A stretch of DNA of 64,000 nt from Heterotrichella gracilis (taxonomy: Eukaryota; Sar; Xanthophyceae; Tribonematales; Xanthonemataceae), in assembly GCA_032358255.1 (NCBI GenBank), contig JAULBX010029821.1:1-64000 (forward strand), in the 5' to 3' direction. Positions 58,314-64,000 of the stretch are shown in pieces. How positions within the stretch are numbered: the stretch's first letter is position 1; the number at the start of each line of letters is the position of its first letter. The translations under genes and the position numbers were made by a program. The notes under the pieces are model-generated. The model ran no database searches. It was not told where the DNA came from and saw nothing but the letters and a program-made list of their open reading frames with translations.

Positions 58314-61300
58314 ATGGCCACGATCCTGCTGCCAAGGTCACACTGCAGGCTTGGCAGTGCAAGGGGTGGGTGCCCACGCCTCGCCAGCAGATGGACAAGG
58401 ACAGGAGCCAACAGGCCCAGTAGGCGGAATGGGTGCAGCACAGTGACCTGTGGCTTTGCCCCGCCTGTGGCACAGCTGGAACCTGCTCCAAAGTGTCCTT
58501 CCAGCTGCAGCCAGACACCATCATGGGCACTCAGCTTGCACAGGTGTGTAGCCCTGGCTGCGGTTATTGCCACAGCAGCAGTTGCAGGTTGCCAGCCTGC
58601 TTGTGCAGCCAACAGAACCCCACTCCAGCCCCAGGCAACCCCAACCAGCGTGACAGCGTTTGAAGGGAATGGGAGAGCCCCGCCCCCGCCTGCTTCGGTC
58701 CCCGTGGCAGGGTTTGAAGGGACGCGGCCAACGGGTCAAGCACAGGCCATGGGTGCAGCTGCCAGTCCGCGGCCTGCACTGACTGGGGACATGTTGGAAG
58801 GCCTGGGTGACTTGATGCAGTATAAACTAGCCCAGGTGGGTTATCACGGAACTGCACCATTCTGCCACAGGTTCCGTTGTCAGACACTATCTGGTGTGCT
58901 GGTCCCTACTCCGTGAGCTGGCACTATGATCTGCGGGATGGGACTGTGGCGCTATCAGCGCCTCCAGGGCTAAGAGAAACCATTTTGTTACCCACAGCAG
59001 CACCTGCATCCAGTGTTCACGCCGTCTCTCCCCCATACCCGGCTGTGCCGAGGTGTGCACATAGCAAACTAGTGGACAAACCAGGCAGACGTTCCCTTAC
59101 CCACTCATCCACCAATAACACTCCCAGGCTCAAGGAGTTGCGCGCCACCTCTCCAATCACCTCAGTGACTTGACTGCCAACCTTGTTTTCCCCCATCCCT
59201 GTGCAGGTGCTGTCGCTCAACCTTGCAGGCAAGCTGGTGGCCGTGGTGGGCCTGACCATACCCTTCCTGGTGGTTGGCGGCCTGCTGTACAAGCAATTCT
59301 CGGACCCCTCGTCAAGCCTTCCCCGCGCCATGTTCATGGCTTACACGGTGCTGCACAATGTGCCAGGTGAACACACCCTAGTGAGGGTTTTGATGATGTT
59401 CTCGCCAGTGTTTTAGTAACACCGTATGCATTCCAGCAGTACAACCAAGCTTGCTAAGTTTAAATTACACAGTTACCGGTAGAAATTTCAACATCAGCAG
59501 ATTTTTCCCTTCTTTTTTTGGTACCCCTTACTGTGATTTTATATGACCCTGCATGACACCCTGCAGGCGCGTCAGCCACGGAAGCTCCCAATGCAGCCGG
59601 TACAGCCATCCTCAACTGCATGTTCATCCTCGGAGTGCTGGGCTTTGCCATTGCGCTGGGCATAGTAACTGATGAGGTGGCCAGCAAGGTGGAAGATGTG
59701 CAGCGGGGGAACTATACTGTGAAGGAGGCAGGGCACACGGTGGTGCTCAACTGGAGCAACAACACGGTGCCCATACTACGCCAGGTATTGGGGGTAAAGG
59801 TTGAGGCTGCTGTGGGTACATTAAGATTTTGCTGCAAATAATGTGGCAAGGGCAGGCTGCGTATATATTGTTTTGATCATTTGGGATGGATGAGGTTGGC
59901 GCCTGTTTTGGTGGCGTTGGGTCCTTAGGAATTTCTTTTTGACGGCGTTCTGCCTCAGGTGAGGTTGTGCGGCGGTGCTCGAGTGGAACCACATGGTGCG
60001 CATACTGCGCCAGGTGGGGTTGCAGGCGCAGGTGTCGAAATTGCAGCGGCAGCCTACCAGGTTCAACTCCGCTTAAACATATTGAATTGTTCACTGCATC
60101 CATGTGACCATGCCCAGAGAATGGCGTGGCAAAGGACGTGCTGCATACTTGTTTACATAATTATCTTGCAAAATTTTCTGTGAATTTTGCAAAATTCTGC
60201 AGATGGTCAGTGCCTGCAAAGGACAGGCATGGGTACTCATGTACCTTTATATTCGATTTTATACTTTATCCGATAAGAATAGAAAATAATGATTATTATT
60301 ACCGAGTTCTGTTTACTTTCCCTTGCAGATGGCCATTGCCCGCCAGGAGCGCGGCAAGGGCACCTTCGACAAGGTGGTGATAGTGCTGGCGGATAAGGAC
60401 AAGGGAGAGATGGACAAGGCGATTGATGAGGGGCTGGATGGGCTTGCGCTTAATGTGCTGACAAGGACGGGGCAGCCATATGACCTGCCTGAGCTGGAGA
60501 GGGTATCGGCAGGCAAGAAAACCCTAAAACCCCAAACCCTGATCCCTGCCTTGGTCATCTGAGCCTGAACCATAAGGCCTAGACACCGGTCAGAAACGTT
60601 GATAAATTCCTCTGTCGGCCAGCCAGGGCAGCCCCTGTGCGTGGGGCAATGCATTAGGGTTTAGGGTTTAGGTTGTGGTTGCGCAACCCAAAACGCTTTG
60701 CAACTCTACATGGGGTTGATCGTACTAATCAACTGTGTAATCAACGATAGCCCTGAGCTGCACAGCGCAAAAGCCAAGGATGACTGCATCCTTTGGGCCA
60801 TTGGCCAGTGCACCAACTTCAGCCTAACCACAACCTAAACCCTAAACCCTAAACCCTAAACCCTAACCACAACCTAACCTCTGGCCCCAGGTAACGCCAA
60901 GGTGGTGATGCTGCTGCACCCAGAGGGGGAGCAAAACGCCGAGCTGCAGCGCGCCAAGACGCTGCTTGAGCTGGAGATGCTGCGGAGCACCACGCTGCGC
61001 CACGTGGCGCCACATCAGCGCCTGGTCAGCGAGGCTGTTCCGCCTGGCAGGGGTGACAGCAACCAGGTGGGGTAATTTTGTCTGACCAGATGGCTGCATC
61101 TTCCCATTTCAATTTTAGCTCTTAAAACTTTAGCTCTGCATTAATATAGAGGTAGGTAAATTTATGTGGCCCATGTCACTTGTCCTACGTGATAAAATCA
61201 TAATTTGAATCTGTGAGGAGACGTTCCCCGTAATAGCCTTTGCATTTGCCACACTTTCTGGTCCTGTTATACGTCTCACATTACTAGTCATATGTGACTT

Positions 61301-64000
61301 CCCTTGCCTTCCCTTCCAGGTGGAGCTCATGGATCTAGCCCTGGTGGACTATGATCGGCAAACGGGGGAGCGGTCAGAGGTGGTGCCGGTGAGGGAGGAG
61401 GTTGAGGGGAGAGAGATGTAAAATGCATCAAGTTGTAAAATTCAGCGGGAAAAAATTTATATTTTACGCTGCCGGATATATCCCTCAGACAGAGTACTGT
61501 ACAGTTTCATTTTTTTAAATTTCCACCCTGTTTGCAAGCGACTGCAAACTGGGTTTTCCTTGAAAGGTAAAGGCGTCACTGCTGGATGGGGCTGCCCCAG
61601 AGATGAAGCAAGCTGTACCTGTGCCCACAGATACCCCAAACCCGGGCCAACCACCCACACAGCACATCAACCCCACTGCCTTTTCAACCCCGCCCCCTGT
61701 GGTGCCCCCAGGTGTCAAATGTTCAGAACATCGAGCGTCTGCTCGTGCAATGCGCCCTGCAGCCCGGCCTGGCTAGGGTATACTCCCAGGTGCTGCTGCA
61801 GAGCCTCGACAGCCCAGAGTTCTATGTGGCGGTGCGTGCAGCGCAAAATCCTAAAACCCTAATTGCTGAAAGCCCAAAACTGAACACGAGCGCGCTGCGT
61901 GCAAAACAAACCCTTGAAACCCTAGTGGTGACGCCACATGGGTCCAAATCGACAGCCTGCCTGCGCCGTGCACGGTCTGCACCACCCAGGTCTTGACAGC
62001 CTTTCAACATCCCGCATGGTTTCTGCATTGTAGATTGCGCCGTTAAGGGCCCATAGCCCTTTCCAAGCAGATGAATGTATTGGTTAATTAGCTAGTTGCA
62101 TGTGTGCGTGCTGCTTTTAAAACCACAAGTTCCATCCGTATGTGGTGCGTGCCCCTGCACTACTTGGCCACCGATGCCCCTAAAACCTGATCTCCTGTCC
62201 CTAAACCCAGCCCTGAAACCCTGCTCTCTAGTCCCTAAACCCCACGTGTGCAGGGCGTGCCCCCTGCCCTGGTTGGCCGCCAGTACGGCGAGGTGCGCCA
62301 CCTGCTCAAGGGGGGGTCCATGTGCGGCCACGTATGCGGCCAGGCGGGCAAGGTCACGCTCAACCCTGCGGAAACCCTAGAGCTGCGCCTGGGAGACTAC
62401 CTGGCCTACCTGGCAAATGACCAGCATTTCGACCTGGAGGAGGTGCGCATGTGGTGACCATTGCAGGCATAAACATGCATCCATTGCAGGCATAAGCATG
62501 CAATCCCTGTTCATTACTTTAGTAAGATTTGCTGTGGAATGAACACCCCAACAGTGAGCATTGCATCAGGCGCGCCAGCATGTTGCAGGGTAACTTACCT
62601 GGATACGCACTGTAGAAATGCTGGAATACCTGAAACAATGTGTACAGTAGAGATAAACAATATGATCCCTCATCATGTCTCAAACCTTCACAAGCCTCAT
62701 TTCGCCCTCCAGATCCCCACCCAGACCTACCAGCCCCCCACCTACTTCTCCGTCCCCCACTCCACGCCCCCCCAGAACATCATAGTGGCCATGACGCATG
62801 GGGACTCAGCCAAGATCATATCATCGGTTCAGGTAAAGGGCCAGAGGTTACAGATTGCCGATGCCCTCCTTTCTTATTGCCTCCTCTCCGCTGCATGAAT
62901 AATTACCCTGGCCAGGGCAACCTGTGCGCATTGTCAAGGAAAGGCTGCAAAACTAGTTAATTCTTCTGTTACAATTTACTTTATCTATGGCTTTATTTAT
63001 TCATTTGCTCCCCTCCAGGACTTTGCGCCCCCTGGGAGCCATGTGACCATCATTGGGGAAACCCAGCCGGAGGGTTTTGTGAAGCGGGCGGGCAACGTGA
63101 CGCTCAGGTTTGTCCAGGGCAAGGTACTGGACAGGAAGACCCTACTGCAGGTGAGCAGGGTTTTGTAGCAGTTGTGCATGGCGCAGAACCATTCATGCAG
63201 CTAACCATTCCCAGGAATAAATGTACTTGGACCTGCACGCACAATCACGTGCCAAGAGAGGCCCCACCTTTGCAGGCCGGCATCGCCACGTGCTTTACCA
63301 TGGCCCAAATCCTGAAACCCTGCGTTGCCAGAAAGGCTACATGTGACACCATTGCCCCAACCCTAAAACCCTGACATTCTAACCTGCAAGCCGGCATCGC
63401 CACCTGCACCCCCATCGCCCTTGCCAATGACGCCGAGCCGATGCCCCAGCCTCACTGCTGCTGCCCATGCAATTCCTCCCCTGCTGCCCATGCAATTCCT
63501 CCCCTGCTGCCCATGCAATTCCTCCCCTGCTGCCCAGCACGCTGACATCATCCATGCCCCTACATAGCACATACTTCATGTGCAGCCCGGTGCATGCCAT
63601 CACACCTCACGCAAAAACCGCAGGCCGGCATCGCCACCTGCGACACCATTGCCCTGGCGTCTGACGCGGAGTCGTGCAGCGGCGCCGATGCGCACGTCAT
63701 CTCCTCCATGTTGCTGCTGCGGGACATGGTGCGGGTGCAGGGGCGGGAGCGGCCGCTCAACGTGGTGGCAACAATGAACAACCCAAGGAACTGCGAGGTG
63801 GGTGCAGGGTGCAGGGTCTAGGACCCAGGGTATACATTTAGCCCAAACAAGCAATTTGTTTTGACTTGTATACTTTCTGGCGCATATTAATCATGAGCTA
63901 TTTTAGGAAGTGGGAGGTGGGTGTGGCCACACCCATGCCAACCTGCATCAAGTAGGATGAAACAGTGTGGGACAGTGTGGGGGCGTACATGCAGCAGGCA
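58314..64000 (+). CDS. CASTOR/POLLUX-like ion channel, partial (cut by the window end)
   Basis: Cation channel family with RCK domains, known in plants from the nuclear or plastid envelope. Exons: 58314-58835, 59207-59366, 59567-59784, 60329-60512, 60891-61066, 61320-61388, 61712-61831, 62254-62442, 62713-62832, 63019-63150, 63624-63797, all in phase; 688 residues so far and continuing past the edge. The N-terminus (MATILLPRSHCRLGSARGG) is Arg/Ser-rich and transit-peptide-like, followed by a hydrophobic segment (about 76-95). The pore module has LVAVVGLTIPFLVVGGLLY, a filter-region loop VPGASATEAPN instead of the plant ADSGNHA type, then ILGVLGFAIALGIVTDEV. HTVVLNWSNNTVPILRQ and VVIVLADKDKGEMDKAI begin the RCK region. 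The intron after 60512 uses a GC donor (GCAG|gcaaga); only this gives the conserved ERVSAGNAKVVML join. An in-frame ATG at 58272 is an alternative start. Confidence 0.85.
59970..60016. repeat. Duplicated end of channel exon 3
   Basis: The last 40-45 bases of exon 3 with its donor (59,740-59,785) recur in the following intron. The copy reads VLEWNHMVRILRQ in frame, against VLNWSNNTVPILRQ in the exon, and again ends in CAG|gtg. It lacks the rest of the exon, although a ctcag acceptor-like site lies just upstream at about 59,957. Confidence 0.75.
60834..60867. repeat. Interstitial telomere repeat (CCCTAAA)n in a channel intron
   Basis: About four and a half clean CCCTAAA units just upstream of the exon-5 acceptor; a matching ttagggtttagggttt run lies in the opposite orientation at 60,656-60,671. 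This is the cleanest telomere-type array in the window. Confidence 0.9.
63268..63672. repeat. Triplicated start of channel exon 11
   Basis: The exon-11 start and its acceptor (63,617-63,672, caggccggcatcgccacctg) have two decayed copies upstream in intron 10: one at about 63,270-63,310 (gcaggccggcatcgccacgt) and one at about 63,382-63,436, which extends to gacgccgag. Between copies 2 and 3, 63,463-63,538 is a minisatellite of a roughly 24-base unit (cctcccctgctgcccatgcaatt-type, shown in two parts: cctcccctgctg and cccatgcaatt). Confidence 0.8.

Noticed and set aside
59966-60064. A complete alternative exon 3 in the channel gene
   Set aside because: Only the last 13 codons and donor are duplicated; the pore helix is missing, so it cannot replace exon 3.
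63463-63538. CRISPR-like array
   Set aside because: The repeats are contiguous 24-base units without spacers, in a eukaryotic intron: a minisatellite.
1-64000. LTR retroelements, Polinton-like or other capsid-bearing elements
   Set aside because: No paired long terminal repeats, integrase, protease, capsid or packaging-ATPase signatures were recognised in any frame.

Overview
This window reads as intron-dense nuclear DNA of a green alga (Chlorophyta, probably Trebouxiophyceae-like; that rank is inference). Genes are split into many short phase-compatible exons with GT-AG introns of about 100-500 bases. Introns and spacers carry scattered plant-type telomere words (TTTAGGG/CCCTAAA) and many TGCATGCA palindromes. 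The gene set is plant/algal: plastid-type GatA, FRO ferric reductase, DUF679/DMP membrane protein, Era GTPase, ribosomal protein L10a, CASTOR/POLLUX-like channel and U-box proteins. No prokaryotic operon, CRISPR array, tRNA or rRNA gene was found. Exon models below come from hand splicing: each junction was checked for GT/AG and reading phase, but there is no transcript evidence.

Layout. 1-4 kb: a LINE tail remnant and a partial copy (copy A, minus) of a zinc-finger/U-box family. 4.2-7.7 kb: gatA (minus). 8.45-13.5 kb: a 788-residue protein (plus) with SAM-like, helical, EF-hand and two p25-alpha/TPPP domains. 15.2-16.3 kb: DMP (minus). 17.8-22.9 kb: a tandem pair of six-helix membrane proteins (plus). 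23.7-25.7 kb: a compact, apparently decayed U-box copy B (plus). 26.8-28.6 kb: an unrecognised coiled-coil gene (plus). 29.2-37.6 kb: a 17-exon ferric reductase (minus). 38.3-39.5 kb: a small secreted/membrane protein (plus). 40.55-50.1 kb: the full U-box family member, copy C (minus, 19 exons, 1390 residues). 50.1-52.2 kb: spacer with a 370-base imperfect inverted repeat. 52.2-55.3 kb: Era (minus), head to head with RPL10A (55.6-57.3 kb, plus). 58.3 kb to the right edge: a CASTOR/POLLUX-like channel, cut by the window end.

The genes do not form one pathway; housekeeping organelle genes (GatA, Era) lie beside cytosolic translation (RPL10A), iron uptake (FRO), ion transport (CASTOR-like) and cytoskeletal (TPPP-like) genes. 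The most unusual signals are the SAM + tandem p25-alpha protein, the three-copy zinc-finger/U-box family on both strands, a recurrent class of intronic duplications that copy exon edges together with their splice sites, and the inverted repeat whose arms both look coding.
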